In this document: one piece after another, positions 1-5,894 of the stretch
Layout: the number at the start of each line of letters is the position of its first letter
Numbering within the stretch: position 1 is the stretch's first letter
DNA from: Bacillota bacterium
Lineage (GTDB): Bacteria; Eremiobacterota; SpSt-956; JAKJGF01
Direction of reading: 5' to 3'
Assembly: GCA_029555925.1 (NCBI GenBank)
Contig: JAKPQU010000417.1
Span: 1-7,121, forward strand
Length of the DNA: 7,121 bases
The notes under the pieces: generated by a model
What the model was told of the DNA's origin: nothing
Databases searched by the model: none
The model's input: only the letters and a program-made list of their open reading frames with translations
Program-made: the position numbers and the translations under genes

Positions 1-1
1 T

Positions 2-1546
2 TATGATGAAGACAGTGGTAATCTTACACTTGTCGATGCGAAAGGTGTTGAAGGAGAAGAACGGATAATAAGTCAGGAAGAATTAATGAACCGTCATCCC
101 GGGTGGGTTATAAAAAATAAAGCCACCCTCCATGTAAATGATGTTTCCTGTGATGAAAGAGTTCGTTTCCCTGTTACTTCTGATTATGAAATTCCTTCGT
201 CACTCTGTTATGTACCAATGTTATATCAGGGTAAGTGTTATGGTATAATTGGGCTTGCAGGTATGAAGAAAAATTATTTTACCTCTGATCATGTAAGACT
301 TGTTACTGCTGTGGCAAAACAGGTTGCTATTGCTTTTTCCCGGGCCCATCTGTATCAAAAAGAAAAAGAAATGGTCTGTAAATTGCAGGATGCGAATAAA
401 CTTAAAGATGAATACATTGCCAATGTAAGCCATGAATTAAGAACCCCTCTTACTGCAATCATCGGATTTTCATACCTTCTTAAAGGAGGCCGCCTTGGAG
501 CTATTTCTCCTGTTCAACTGGAATTAATTGAAGATATACTTACCAGTTCTCAAAATATGTTACATTTAGTGGAGGATCTTCTCGATCTGTCAAAACTTCA
601 GGCAAAAAAGATAAATTTGAATAAGAAAGATACGGATCTCAAGGTTATAGTTCAGGAAGTTATAACAACTGCCAGGGTAATGGCAGAACAGGTAGACGTA
701 AGTCTTGAAAGTTATTTCGATAAGTCCTTTCCACTGTTATTTGTAGATCCTGACAGATTGAGACAGGTCATATTAAATCTTGTGACAAATGCCATTAAAT
801 TTAATAAAGAAGGCGGGTATGTCAGGATTTATCTGAAAGATGAAGCAGAATGTCTGCTCATAAAAGTGTCGGATTCAGGTGTTGGTATTAAACCGGAAGA
901 CCAGTCTGCTGTTTTTGAACAGTTCCGCCAGGTAGAGGGAAGCGGAACAAGACGATTCAGAGGGACAGGGCTGGGACTTTCCATATCCAGACAACTGATT
1001 GAACTTCATGGCGGTAGTATTTTACTTGACAGTGAAGTTGGAAGAGGCAGTACTTTTACTATAATACTGCCAAAAGATCAGGTAAATATAAAAGAACGTC
1101 CTGATAAATTATCTTCCATTACTGTGGCCGGAGAAGAGAGTATTATAGAGGATAGGATAGAAGAAAAAGAGAAAAGAACGGTATTACTGATAGAAGATGA
1201 TAAATCCATAAGGAAAATGGTAGAGTTTTTATTTAAAGATGAATTCAAGTTTATATTTGCCAGAGATGGCATTGAAGGTCTCGGACAGACCCTGAGACAT
1301 ATGCCTGACCTCATACTTATGGATCTGGCTCTTCCCAATATGGACGGATATGAAACTACAAAGATTATAAAATCCATTGAAAGAACAAATAATATACCGA
1401 TAATAGCTTTCACTGCAAGGATTACGGAAGAGGATATGGATAAAGCTGCTCTCTGTTCTTTTGATAAGATAATAAATAAACCTTTCGATCCCACCAGACT
1501 GGTTGGTGAAATAAAAGAATTTTTATCTAAAAGGAGCCAGGCCTGA
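2..1546 (+). CDS. Hybrid sensor histidine kinase, GAF-HisKA-HATPase-receiver, 5' partial
   Basis: The reading frame is open to the left edge, so the gene begins outside the window; the ATG at 86 lies inside a GAF-like domain and is probably not the start. 514 residues are visible; numbers here count from that ATG. Residues up to about 92 are the C-terminal half of a GAF sensor domain, followed by a short helical linker. HisKA carries the phospho-accepting His116 in NVSHELRTPLT (codon at 431). The ATPase domain shows the N box (NLVTNAIKF, Asn235), G1 box (DSGVGI, 263-268), F box (FEQF, 277-280) and G2 box (GTGLGL, 293-298). A linker at about 331-362 leads to a C-terminal receiver (365-482) with acidic Glu370/Asp371/Asp372, phospho-acceptor Asp413, Thr443 and Lys465 all present. 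It should autophosphorylate on His and pass phosphate to its own receiver. No transmembrane segment or HPt domain is visible in this part. The ligand and the partner regulator cannot be told. Confidence 0.93.
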   Translation, partial: YDEDSGNLTLVDAKGVEGEERIISQEELMNRHPGWVIKNKATLHVNDVSCDERVRFPVTSDYEIPSSLCYVPMLYQGKCYGIIGLAGMKKNYFTSDHVRLVTAVAKQVAIAFSRAHLYQKEKEMVCKLQDANKLKDEYIANVSHELRTPLTAIIGFSYLLKGGRLGAISPVQLELIEDILTSSQNMLHLVEDLLDLSKLQAKKINLNKKDTDLKVIVQEVITTARVMAEQVDVSLESYFDKSFPLLFVDPDRLRQVILNLVTNAIKFNKEGGYVRIYLKDEAECLLIKVSDSGVGIKPEDQSAVFEQFRQVEGSGTRRFRGTGLGLSISRQLIELHGGSILLDSEVGRGSTFTIILPKDQVNIKERPDKLSSITVAGEESIIEDRIEEKEKRTVLLIEDDKSIRKMVEFLFKDEFKFIFARDGIEGLGQTLRHMPDLILMDLALPNMDGYETTKIIKSIERTNNIPIIAFTARITEEDMDKAALCSFDKIINKPFDPTRLVGEIKEFLSKRSQA

Positions 1547-1616
1547 AAAGAATTAAATGAAAATTGGATTTAAAAATTACAGGTGGTCTTACTCCGGATA
1601 AAAAAGAAATCTATTA

Positions 1617-1703
1617 CTGAGGTAAGCATAAATAATACATATATGCTCTCGTGACGCGTAACGCGTGACGGGAGGAAAACGTTTATTACATGCTTATGCT
1701 CAG
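1617..1703. repeat. Long imperfect inverted repeat around a heptamer core
   Basis: The arm 1617-1629 pairs with 1690-1703: seven pairs (1623-1629 with 1690-1696) and five more (1617-1621 with 1699-1703), separated by a small internal loop. Five further A-T pairs (1631-1635 with 1683-1687) extend the stem inward. The enclosed region contains the heptamer repeat at 1650-1680, whose core ACGCGT-A-ACGCGT is itself palindromic. The element could extrude as a cruciform in DNA or fold as one hairpin in RNA read through from the kinase. Its nature (REP-like, MITE-like or terminator) is not determined. Confidence 0.5.
1650..1680 (+). repeat. Heptamer tandem repeat, copy 1, with GGGAGGAA suffix
   Basis: Three 7-bp units stand in tandem: CGTGACG (1650-1656), CGTAACG (1657-1663) and CGTGACG (1664-1670). 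They are followed by GGAGGAAAAC. A close relative with the same suffix lies at 5850-5880. It resembles the short tandemly repeated repetitive heptamers described in some cyanobacterial genomes, but relatedness is not implied. The GGGAGG looks like a Shine-Dalgarno site, yet no gene starts behind it. Confidence 0.6.
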
Positions 1704-1712
1704 GTCAGTAAA

Positions 1713-1780
1713 TCGTGAAGCGTGAAGAGCGAAGCGTGATGTGTTGTAAAATCCCGCCTGTTGCTCTTCACCTTTCACGA
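1713..1780. repeat. 19-bp-arm hairpin built on CGTGAAG heptamers
   Basis: The left arm 1713-1731 pairs with 1762-1780 across a 30-nt loop; the two central positions are mismatched and the innermost pair is a G-T wobble. The left side also reads as four 7-bp units: CGTGAAG, CGTGAAG, AGCGAAG and CGTGATG (1714-1741). These share the pattern of the heptamers at 1650-1670 and 5850-5869. T-rich sequence follows only after about ten bases, so this is at best a weak intrinsic terminator for the kinase. A dispersed non-autonomous repeat is the alternative. Confidence 0.55.
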
Positions 1781-1859
1781 GATGAATTTATTAATTTTTA
1801 ATATATTTTTAGCATAAAGGAAAATACCTGTCATAAAAAACAAACAATTGTAATAATGA

Positions 1860-1888
1860 TTGACTTTTTGACCGAGATAACTTATACT
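1860..1888 (+). promoter_or_regulatory. Sigma-70 promoter of the secreted-protein gene
   Basis: A -35 box TTGACT (1860-1865) is followed after 17 bp by a -10 box TATACT (1883-1888). Each box matches the consensus at five of six bases and the spacing is optimal. A- and T-rich tracts upstream (1832-1858) could act as an UP element. Transcription would begin near 1895, leaving only about 15 nt before the ATG at 1910. Confidence 0.7.
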
Positions 1889-1909
1889 GAGTTAATAATT
1901 TAGACTCAT

Positions 1910-2797
1910 ATGAATAGATTTACCTTTATAACAGTAATTTTAATATTTTTCTTCCTGTTTCCCTGTGTGTTACAGGCCGGAGAGCCCGTATCGGCAAAAG
2001 GAACGATAGTGAAGATTGACGGCTCAGGGATGATACTTAAAAAACCAGATGCCAGAGAGATTGACTTTCACCTTTCTGATAAAACTATTTTTGTAAAAGA
2101 AAACCTGATCTGTACTGTCGATGATTTTGTTCTTGGCGACACTGTCTATTGTTTTTATGATCCTTCTGTTTCATCTAAAGAATTGTTTGCTTTAGTAGAT
2201 AGTAAAAGCGGAGACTCTATATCCGATGAAACAAACAGTAAGTGGTTATTACTCCTTCAAAAAGCTTTTTACGGAGAAAAGGAATCTTTAAGAGGAACTG
2301 TAAAAAAGGTTATAAAAGGAGAGTCGATAGTAAGAATTCTCACTGAAAATAATCAAGAAGAAGAGTTATATATAATGAAGGATCTCTTATTCTTTGATAA
2401 AAATCGGATTGTTGATTTTTCATGGGAGAGATTAAAAAAAGGAACTGTTCTGGAAGTTATTGGATACAGGAAAGATAAAAGATTGCATGTTTTTTACATA
2501 GAATCCAACAATAGTGTAAAAAGTAATCGTTTCACCAGTAAATTTGGAACATTTACCGGCGAAATATCCAGGGTGGACCTTAAAAATCAGATAATTGAGA
2601 TAAAGAATTCCGACGCAAAAAAAATGAAATTTAAAATTACAGGTGATACAGTTCTTTTTAACTGGGATATATGCGAAAAGATAGATTTCAAAGATTTACT
2701 TAAAGGACAGAAAGTAAAGATAGAAAGTATTGTTTCCTTGAATAATATAGGTGAAGCTATTATTTTAGAAGTTGGTGATGAGGAACTTTATTATTAA
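1910..2797 (+). CDS. Secreted protein of unknown function with three similar beta-rich repeats
   Basis: This is a 295-residue protein I do not recognise by name. It starts with a clear signal peptide: Asn-Arg, a long hydrophobic core (residues 4-21) and a likely signal peptidase I site after LQA at residue 23. Cys19 is in FPCV, a poor lipobox, so a lipoprotein is less likely. The mature part holds three related segments at about 27-97, 125-199 and 213-289. Each begins with a G-T/E-(I/V) strand ([21 protein letters not shown]), carries an I-x-I-type strand, then an aspartate- or phenylalanine-rich turn and a late G-x-x-V-x-(V/I) strand ([21 protein letters not shown]). This recalls DUF5666-like small beta domains, which is an inference from pattern only. 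An in-frame TAG nine bases before the ATG fixes the start; no Shine-Dalgarno sequence is visible. It has its own promoter at 1860-1888 and probably acts outside the cytoplasm. It is most likely a single-gene transcription unit. Confidence 0.85.
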   Translation: MNRFTFITVILIFFFLFPCVLQAGEPVSAKGTIVKIDGSGMILKKPDAREIDFHLSDKTIFVKENLICTVDDFVLGDTVYCFYDPSVSSKELFALVDSKSGDSISDETNSKWLLLLQKAFYGEKESLRGTVKKVIKGESIVRILTENNQEEELYIMKDLLFFDKNRIVDFSWERLKKGTVLEVIGYRKDKRLHVFYIESNNSVKSNRFTSKFGTFTGEISRVDLKNQIIEIKNSDAKKMKFKITGDTVLFNWDICEKIDFKDLLKGQKVKIESIVSLNNIGEAIILEVGDEELYY

Positions 2798-2803
2798 TAG
2801 CTA

Positions 2804-2831
2804 TTGATATTCTTAAAATACAAGTTAGAAT
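2804..2831 (+). promoter_or_regulatory. Sigma-70 promoter of rpsO
   Basis: TTGATA (2804-2809) and TAGAAT (2826-2831) are separated by 16 bp, each one base from consensus. They lie just after the stop of the secreted-protein gene and would give a leader of roughly 28 nt before rpsO. No terminator is visible between that stop and this promoter, so some read-through into rpsO is possible. Confidence 0.65.
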
Positions 2832-2849
2832 ACTAAAACTGATAGGAAT

Positions 2850-2855
2850 GGAGGT
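2850..2855 (+). promoter_or_regulatory. Ribosome binding site deciding the rpsO start
   Basis: GGAGGT ends 10 nt before the ATG at 2866, and AAGGA abuts that ATG. An in-frame ATG at 2848 overlaps this GGAGGT and would need a different site, so it is rejected. The choice gives an S15 that starts MALLKEEK and has the family length of 89 residues. Confidence 0.8.
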
Positions 2856-2865
2856 GTGTGAAGGA

Positions 2866-3135
2866 ATGGCACTTCTTAAAGAAGAAAAACAGACAATAAT
2901 TGATGAGTATAAGAAGCATGAGAGAGATACCGGCTCTGCAGATGTTCAGATAGCTTTGCTTACCAGACAGATAAACAAGCTGACAGACCATCTGACAAGT
3001 TTTAAAAAAGATCATCATTCTCGCAGAGGTCTTCTTATGAAGGTTGGTCGCAGAAGGAGACTGTTAAATTATCTCAAAAACGTTGATCTGGAAAAATACC
3101 GCGGTCTTATAAAGAAGTTAGGATTGAGAAAATAA
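2866..3135 (+). CDS. rpsO: 30S ribosomal protein S15
   Basis: S15 is a primary binding protein of 16S rRNA that organises the platform of the small subunit and contacts the 50S subunit. The 89-residue product is collinear with the family: the N-terminal helix, then the signature [21 protein letters not shown] (about residues 22-42), the [22 protein letters not shown] core with its conserved HHSRRGLL and the GRRRRLL basic stretch, and the C-terminal [12 protein letters not shown]. The start at 2866 rather than 2848 follows from the ribosome binding site and family length. It is preceded by its own promoter and followed by a strong hairpin before pnp, the classical rpsO-pnp arrangement. In some bacteria S15 represses its own mRNA; the short leader here shows no operator I can define. 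Confidence 0.98.
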   Translation: MALLKEEKQTIIDEYKKHERDTGSADVQIALLTRQINKLTDHLTSFKKDHHSRRGLLMKVGRRRRLLNYLKNVDLEKYRGLIKKLGLRK

Positions 3136-3139
3136 AATA

Positions 3140-3201
3140 AGAGCTGGTATAGTTCGAATGAGTTTTCAATCTGATTACTTTACCTATACCAGCTTTGTTT
3201 T
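3140..3201 (+). terminator. rpsO terminator or rpsO-pnp processing hairpin
   Basis: AGCTGGTATAG (3142-3152) pairs perfectly with CTATACCAGCT (3184-3194), extended by a G-T and an A-T pair at the base. A T-rich tract (TTTGTTTTT) follows at once, as in an intrinsic terminator. The 31-nt loop is long for a terminator, so partial read-through with nuclease processing, as in the E. coli rpsO-pnp gap, is an alternative. Confidence 0.75.
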
Positions 3202-3229
3202 TGATTGAATTAAGGAATATATATTAAAT
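3195..3229 (+). promoter_or_regulatory. Weak candidate promoter for pnp
   Basis: Two overlapping weak box pairs, each with 17-bp spacing, can be read: TTGTTT (3195-3200) with TATATA (3218-3223), and TTGATT (3201-3206) with TTAAAT (3224-3229). Neither is close to consensus, and AT-rich DNA gives such matches by chance. A promoter here would explain expression of pnp beyond the hairpin and would place the structured leader at 3249-3366 near the 5' end of the transcript. Confidence 0.3.
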
Positions 3230-3248
3230 TAAAGAATAAAAAATTAAG

Positions 3249-3366
3249 AAGGAGGTAAACCTGGCTTATTTTTCCTTCCTTTCGGCAAACCTGCAGAAGA
3301 AAGGAAAATATATGTTGTAAATCTGAGAATCAGGTATGGCTGCTGATGTGATTGAAGCCAGGTTTT
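3249..3366 (+). promoter_or_regulatory. Structured leader of pnp, candidate cis-regulatory RNA
   Basis: After a perfect AAGGAGGT (3249-3256), which serves no ATG, AAACCTGGCTT (3257-3267) pairs without mismatch with AAGCCAGGTTT (3355-3365). Inside, 3270-3282 pairs with 3296-3308 (12 pairs including one wobble, one C-A mismatch), with a 13-nt loop 3283-3295; a small stem 3329-3333 with 3343-3347 may form a third arm. The loop contains AAACCTG (3287-3293), a copy of the closing-stem 5' arm, and can pair with CAGGTTT (3359-3365), so two folds exclude each other. The 3' arm ends 16 nt before the pnp ATG. I do not recognise a known riboswitch class. In E. coli pnp is controlled through RNase III cleavage of a leader hairpin; a similar role is inferred. 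Confidence 0.5.
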
Positions 3367-3381
3367 AGTTAACGGTCAATT

Positions 3382-5778
3382 ATGGTAGAAGAAATTGGAA
3401 TTGAAGGACAGAAGGTACAGGAAACAACTGAAAATATTGAAATAAAAAAAGAACTTCAGATAGAAGAAGTAGTAAATGGTAATGAAATACTGGTTGAAGC
3501 AAAGATTGCAGGCAGAAGCCTCATGTTGCAGACAGGAACCCTGGCTAAACAGGCAAATGGCGCTGTAGTCGTAAGATACGATGACAGTTTAATCCTTGCC
3601 ACAAGTGTTGCATCAGATAAACCTAAAGAAGGAATAGATTTTTTCCCTCTCACAGTTAATTATGAAGCAAAATTATATGCCGCAGGAAAGATACCGGGCG
3701 GATTTTTTAAACGTGAAGGAAAACCGAGCGAAGATTCTATTCTTGCATGCCGTTTGATTGACAGGCCTATAAGGCCTCTGTTCCCTGAAGGGCTCAGAAA
3801 TGAAGTTCAAATTGTTACTCTTGTACTCTCGAGAGATGCAAATGAACCGGATATTGTTGCTTTAATAGCAGCATCAGCTGCCCTCTGTGTTTCCGATATA
3901 CCTTTTTACGGTCCTGTCGGAGGAGTAAGGATTGGTCTTATAGATAATGAATTGATAATCAATCCTACAAGTGAACAGCTCCTGAAAAGTGACCTTGATC
4001 TGGTAGTGGCAGGTACAAAAGATGCCATAACAATGGTTGAAGCTAGATCGAAAGAGGTATCGGAAGAAACTATAATAAATGCTATAGAAAAAGCCCATGA
4101 AGTTATAAAAGATATAGTAAAATTACAGGAACGACTTATAGAGTTAGCCGGTAAAACTAAAGGTGAATTTCCACTTTTTCAATATAATAAAACTCTTGAA
4201 AAATTAATGAGAGAACATTTCTGTCAGGAACTACTGGAATCGATGCAGATTAAGAAAAAACAGGAGCGATTGAATGCTATAGATAGAATTAAGCCGGAAA
4301 GGCTTATACCTGTTGTAGAACAACTTCCTGATGAAGAAGAGCGCAAAACATTGCTTGAACTTCTGCAGGCAGATAAACCTATAGATTTTAATACTATCCT
4401 CGATATATTAAAAGAAGAACAGCTCAGAAAACTTATTCTCGAGGAAGGCAAACGTCCTGACGGCCGTGGTTTTGATGAAATAAGGCCGCTGGATATAAAG
4501 GTTGGTCTTCTCCCGAGAACACATGGAACAGGACTTTTTACAAGAGGTGAAACTCAGGTAATGACAGTTCTCACACTTGGTACTATAAGTGAAGTTCAGA
4601 TAATAGATGACCTTCGTCTTGAAGAATCCAAGAGATTTATGCATCAATATAATTTCCTGCCATTCTGTGTGGGTGAAACTGGAGGTATGAGAGGCCCCGG
4701 TCGTAGAGAAATAGGACATGGCGCTCTTGCAGAAAAAGCCCTTACCTGTGTAATACCTTCAGAAGAAGAATTCCCCTATACTATTCGTCTTGTGTCTGAA
4801 GTACTTGAATCCAACGGTTCTTCTTCTATGGCCAGTGTGTGCGGAAGTACTCTCGCTCTTATGGATGGCGGTGTGCCTATTAAAGCACCTGTGGCGGGTA
4901 TAGCTATGGGACTTATTACAGGCACTGATAAAAATGTCATTTTAACAGACATTCAGGGTTTTGAAGATGCTTTCGGTGAAATGGATTTCAAGGTAGCAGG
5001 TACAAGAGAAGGTATTACTGCCTTGCAGATGGATATAAAGATTCATGGCATTTCAAGAGAACTTATGAATCAGGCTTTAGATAAAGCTAAAAAAGCAAGA
5101 TTATTTATACTTGATTTTATACAGAGCGTAATGCCCTCTACAAGAGAAGATCTGTCTCCATATGCTCCAAGGGTTATCAGCATGTCAATACATCCTGATA
5201 AAATCAGAGAGATTATCGGCCCCGGCGGTAAGATGATAAATAAGATTATAGCCGAAACTGGAGCCAAGATTGACCTTGAAGATGATGGCAGAGTCTTTAT
5301 TTCATCTCCTGATAAGGAAGCAGGACTTAAAGCCAGAGCTATGATTGAAAATATCATTAAAGACGTAGCAGTGGGAGAAGAATATAAGGGCAGAGTTGTT
5401 AAGATTGCATCTTTTGGAGCTTTTGTTGAGATTGCTCCCGGAAAAGAAGGACTTTTACATATTTCCAAACTTTCTTCCAAAAGAGGTGCCAGAACTGAAG
5501 ATGTTGTTACAGTAGGTCAGGAGATCGAAGTAAAGATTGCAGAAATAGATTACCAGGGTAAGATAAATCTTGATCTTAAAAATGGCATGCCTAAAAGCAT
5601 TTATAGCTCTCAGTCCAGACCATCATCAAGACCTAGGGATAATTCAAGAGGAATGGACAGAGACAGGGATAGAGAGAGGGATAGAGATAGAAGCAGAAGC
5701 AGAGGACCTGTGAGGGATTCTTCCTCAAGAGGAGAAGACAGGTTTGGCAGTGGTTCTGTAAGAAATCGCTACAGATAG
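3382..5778 (+). CDS. pnp: Polyribonucleotide nucleotidyltransferase (PNPase)
   Basis: PNPase degrades RNA from the 3' end with phosphate, releasing nucleoside diphosphates, and can run in reverse to add tails; it is a cytoplasmic trimer. The 798-residue product has the full architecture: first RNase PH core (about 38-180, with FFKREGKPSE at 108-117 and RLIDRPIRPLFPEG), helical linker (about 240-350), second core (about 365-585, with RREIGHGALAEKAL, SNGSSSMASVCGS and GEMDFKVAGT), KH domain (about 600-660, GPGG at 613-616) and S1 domain (666-733). Asp529, Asp535 and Lys537 match the metal- and phosphate-site residues Asp486, Asp492 and Lys494 of the E. coli enzyme. Two parts are unusual: an acidic extension of about 36 residues before the first core and a tail of about 63 residues with alternating Arg-Asp. 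The stop at 3370-3372 fixes the ATG at 3382; only a weak Shine-Dalgarno is near it. It follows rpsO and precedes an M16 peptidase. Confidence 0.98.
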   Translation: MVEEIGIEGQKVQETTENIEIKKELQIEEVVNGNEILVEAKIAGRSLMLQTGTLAKQANGAVVVRYDDSLILATSVASDKPKEGIDFFPLTVNYEAKLYAAGKIPGGFFKREGKPSEDSILACRLIDRPIRPLFPEGLRNEVQIVTLVLSRDANEPDIVALIAASAALCVSDIPFYGPVGGVRIGLIDNELIINPTSEQLLKSDLDLVVAGTKDAITMVEARSKEVSEETIINAIEKAHEVIKDIVKLQERLIELAGKTKGEFPLFQYNKTLEKLMREHFCQELLESMQIKKKQERLNAIDRIKPERLIPVVEQLPDEEERKTLLELLQADKPIDFNTILDILKEEQLRKLILEEGKRPDGRGFDEIRPLDIKVGLLPRTHGTGLFTRGETQVMTVLTLGTISEVQIIDDLRLEESKRFMHQYNFLPFCVGETGGMRGPGRREIGHGALAEKALTCVIPSEEEFPYTIRLVSEVLESNGSSSMASVCGSTLALMDGGVPIKAPVAGIAMGLITGTDKNVILTDIQGFEDAFGEMDFKVAGTREGITALQMDIKIHGISRELMNQALDKAKKARLFILDFIQSVMPSTREDLSPYAPRVISMSIHPDKIREIIGPGGKMINKIIAETGAKIDLEDDGRVFISSPDKEAGLKARAMIENIIKDVAVGEEYKGRVVKIASFGAFVEIAPGKEGLLHISKLSSKRGARTEDVVTVGQEIEVKIAEIDYQGKINLDLKNGMPKSIYSSQSRPSSRPRDNSRGMDRDRDRERDRDRSRSRGPVRDSSSRGEDRFGSGSVRNRYR
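5656..5703 (+). repeat. Hexanucleotide-type repeat coding Arg-Asp/Arg-Ser dipeptides
   Basis: Within pnp, 16 codons alternate GAY/GAG/AGC with AGA or AGG and encode residues 759-774 (DRDRDRERDRDRSRSR). The DNA is a purine-rich, degenerate 6-bp repeat, the sort of tract that can change length by slippage in steps of six without breaking the frame. The encoded stretch is an alternating-charge, disordered tail. Confidence 0.75.
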
Positions 5779-5782
5779 TATC

Positions 5783-5829
5783 TGGCTATACTTTATCCCA
5801 AGACCGCAGAAATACTCCCTCTATAGCCA
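5783..5829. other. Hairpin directly after pnp
   Basis: TGGCTATA (5783-5790) pairs perfectly with TATAGCCA (5822-5829) over a 31-nt loop, starting five bases after the pnp stop. No T tract follows, so it is not a standard terminator; it could be a 3' stabilising or processing structure between pnp and the peptidase gene, or chance. Confidence 0.35.
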
Positions 5830-5849
5830 ATCGGGCTTTACAGGAGAAG

Positions 5850-5880
5850 GGTAACGCGTAAGCGTTACGGGAGGAACAGG
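5850..5880 (+). repeat. Heptamer repeat, copy 2, with GGGAGGAA suffix
   Basis: GGTAACG, CGTAAG and CGTTACG stand in tandem and form a perfect hairpin, GTAACGC (5851-5857) with GCGTTAC (5862-5868), closed by the loop GTAA, a GNRA-type tetraloop. ACGGGAGGAA follows. Aligned with 1651-1680, the two copies differ by one indel and a few substitutions, and the A-to-G changes in the left arm are not fully compensated, so only this copy forms the perfect short hairpin. It sits 15 to 45 bases before the ATG of the peptidase gene. Confidence 0.6.
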
Positions 5881-5894
5881 TTCTCATCTTCGTT

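Larger units (their letters stand above)
1547..1909. other. Non-coding gap with repeats and a promoter
   Basis: This 363-bp gap separates the kinase from the secreted-protein gene. I see no supportable gene: the best small frames are 14 to 19 codons with no ribosome binding site at proper spacing. It contains two long imperfect inverted repeats (1617-1703 and 1713-1780), a very AT-rich stretch (about 1785-1858) that could act as an UP element, and a sigma-70 promoter at 1860-1888. There is no classical terminator directly after the kinase stop; the inverted repeats may serve that purpose. Confidence 0.7.

Noticed and set aside
1078..1494. 138-codon open frame on the - strand inside the kinase
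   Set aside because: It lies antisense to the receiver domain, whose motifs are intact on the + strand; the translation is low-complexity Ser/Ile with no domain.
1557..1619. Small frames after the kinase stop (14 codons from ATG 1557; another ends at TGA 1618-1620)
   Set aside because: They are very short; the AAGGAG at 1531-1536 is about 20 nt from the ATG, and no homology is recognisable.
1650..1741. CRISPR array
   Set aside because: The units are 7 bp, contiguous and degenerate, without spacers of uniform length and without cas genes.
1617..1780. Insertion sequence
   Set aside because: There is no transposase, no matched terminal repeats spanning both hairpins, and no clear target-site duplication.
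2848..3135. Longer rpsO starting at ATG 2848
   Set aside because: It would overlap the GGAGGT ribosome binding site and add six residues not found in S15.
3257..3365. Known riboswitch (c-di-GMP, glycine, preQ1, fluoride types considered)
   Set aside because: None of the conserved core sequences I remember for these classes is present.
5070..5480. 136-codon open frame on the - strand inside pnp
   Set aside because: It is antisense to the KH and S1 region of a full PNPase and shows no recognisable features.
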